Made by a program: the position numbers and the translations under genes. Positions 63,496 through 64,000 of a DNA stretch of 64,000 nt are shown here, piece after piece (within the stretch, counting starts at the first letter, position 1; every line of letters starts with the position of its first letter). The notes below the pieces were generated by a model. It had not been told where the DNA came from. It searched no databases and saw only the letters and a list, made by a program, of their open reading frames with translations. The DNA is from Competibacter sp963695105 (GTDB taxonomy: Bacteria > Pseudomonadota > Gammaproteobacteria > Competibacterales > Competibacteraceae), in the NCBI GenBank assembly GCA_963695105.1, contig CAVOGC010000040.1, positions 62,001 to 126,000 on the forward strand, given 5' to 3'.

Positions 63496-64000
63496 ACGAA
63501 ATCGCTTCCACCGTTTTTCTCGTCGACGACGACCAAGCGGTGCGCGACGCGGTCGGCCTGCTGCTGCGGACGACCGGACTGAACGTGGAATCCTTCGCCA
63601 GCGCCGCCGACTTTCTCGCATCCGACGGTGTCCGGCGACCCGGCTGCCTGCTGCTGGACGTGCGCATGCCGGGCATGAGCGGCCTGGATCTGCAGAAACA
63701 GTTGCGGGATCAGGGCCATCGAATTCCGATCATCTTCATGACCGGCCACGGCGACGTACCCATGGCGACCCGGGCGATGAAGGCCGGCGCGTTCGACTTC
63801 ATCGAAAAGCCGTTTCAGGGGCAAACGCTGCTGGTGCGTGTCCGGGAAGCGCTGGAACGCGATACCTGCGAGCGTCGCCGCCAAACCCAACGCAGCGAGG
63901 CGGCGGCTCGGATGGCGCGGCTGTCGCCGCGCGAGCGGGAGGTGCTGGAGCGGGTGGCGGCCGGTCAGTACAACAAGGTGATCGCCGCCAACCTCGGCAT
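63492..64000 (+). CDS. FixJ/NarL-type response regulator (runs off the window end)
   Basis: About 169 residues are within the window. The receiver domain has VFLVDDDQAVRDAV, phosphoacceptor Asp in CLLLDVRMPGMSG, Thr in IFMTGHGDVPM and Lys in FIEKPFQGQTLL, the pattern of FixJ/TtrR proteins. The LuxR-type output begins with RLSPREREVLERVAAGQYNK and continues past base 64000. It is the likely shared partner of the two kinases just upstream. The operon arrangement (copA to this gene) suggests it may control copper or respiratory genes, which is inference. Confidence 0.93.
   Translation, partial: MNEIASTVFLVDDDQAVRDAVGLLLRTTGLNVESFASAADFLASDGVRRPGCLLLDVRMPGMSGLDLQKQLRDQGHRIPIIFMTGHGDVPMATRAMKAGAFDFIEKPFQGQTLLVRVREALERDTCERRRQTQRSEAAARMARLSPREREVLERVAAGQYNKVIAANLG

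Overview
This is a GC-rich chromosomal window from a gammaproteobacterium. The evidence is an E1-E2-E3 pyruvate dehydrogenase operon of the homodimeric-E1 type, a zinc-LID adenylate kinase, FbpABC iron uptake, diheme cytochrome c4 and a CheW-like chemotaxis gene. The style resembles Competibacteraceae and relatives, but that placement is an inference. No rRNA, tRNA, CRISPR array, intact insertion sequence or prophage was recognised. Two low-GC patches stand out from the background: the PstS-like gene at 696-1742 and, much more strongly, a P-loop ATPase at 29488-30804.

Layout. 1-1.8 kb: end of a cut-off gene, a CheW-like protein and an orphan PstS-like binding protein. 1.9-7.1 kb (minus): an exported protein, a SWIM zinc-finger protein and a SNF2 helicase split by an apparent frameshift. 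7.2-8.9 kb: a decayed PAS-GGDEF-EAL gene, adenylate kinase and another gene remnant. 8.9-14.7 kb (minus): acetolactate synthase large subunit with a shifted C-terminus, then fbpC, fbpB and fbpA behind a Fur box. 14.7-16.4 kb: palindromic repeat, a Fis-type helix-turn-helix scrap, cytochrome c4 and a formylglycine-enzyme-like remnant.

16.4-29.4 kb is the most interesting region. On the plus strand are two coiled-coil lipoproteins, a TPR protein and a TPR-trypsin fusion. On the minus strand is a translationally coupled trio: a penicillin-binding-like protein lacking the catalytic lysine, a SEDS (FtsW/RodA-like) protein with an extra FHA-like N-terminal region, and an FHA-like protein. A transmembrane Ser/Thr kinase is divergent from the trio. 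The set recalls the actinobacterial pknAB-pbpA-rodA-fha locus, but the proteins are unusual and the locus may be an undescribed envelope-signalling module. An AT-rich P-loop ATPase follows.

30.8-38.6 kb (minus): HTH protein, YecE-like protein, large acyl-CoA dehydrogenase, two transglutaminase-like proteins, a lipase-like hydrolase and a cold-shock protein. 38.8-44.9 kb: aceE-aceF-lpd with a terminator. 45-53.8 kb: a shortened DarP, an orphan OmpR-type regulator, Bcr/CflA efflux, YaiI, an MFS-thiopurine methyltransferase pair, a nucleotidyltransferase/sugar-transferase fusion, a frameshifted phosphopantetheinyl transferase, a thioesterase and GalE. 54-56.2 kb: a membrane-anchored coiled-coil protein and a membrane-anchored response regulator. 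56.9-64 kb: CopA, a 26-residue membrane peptide, a small membrane protein, two histidine kinases and a FixJ-type regulator that runs off the end. Most junctions in this last operon are 4-base start/stop overlaps.

Several genes carry single-base frameshifts (SNF2, ilvB, twice in the phosphopantetheinyl transferase). These could be real decay or assembly/sequencing error, and the sequence alone cannot decide.
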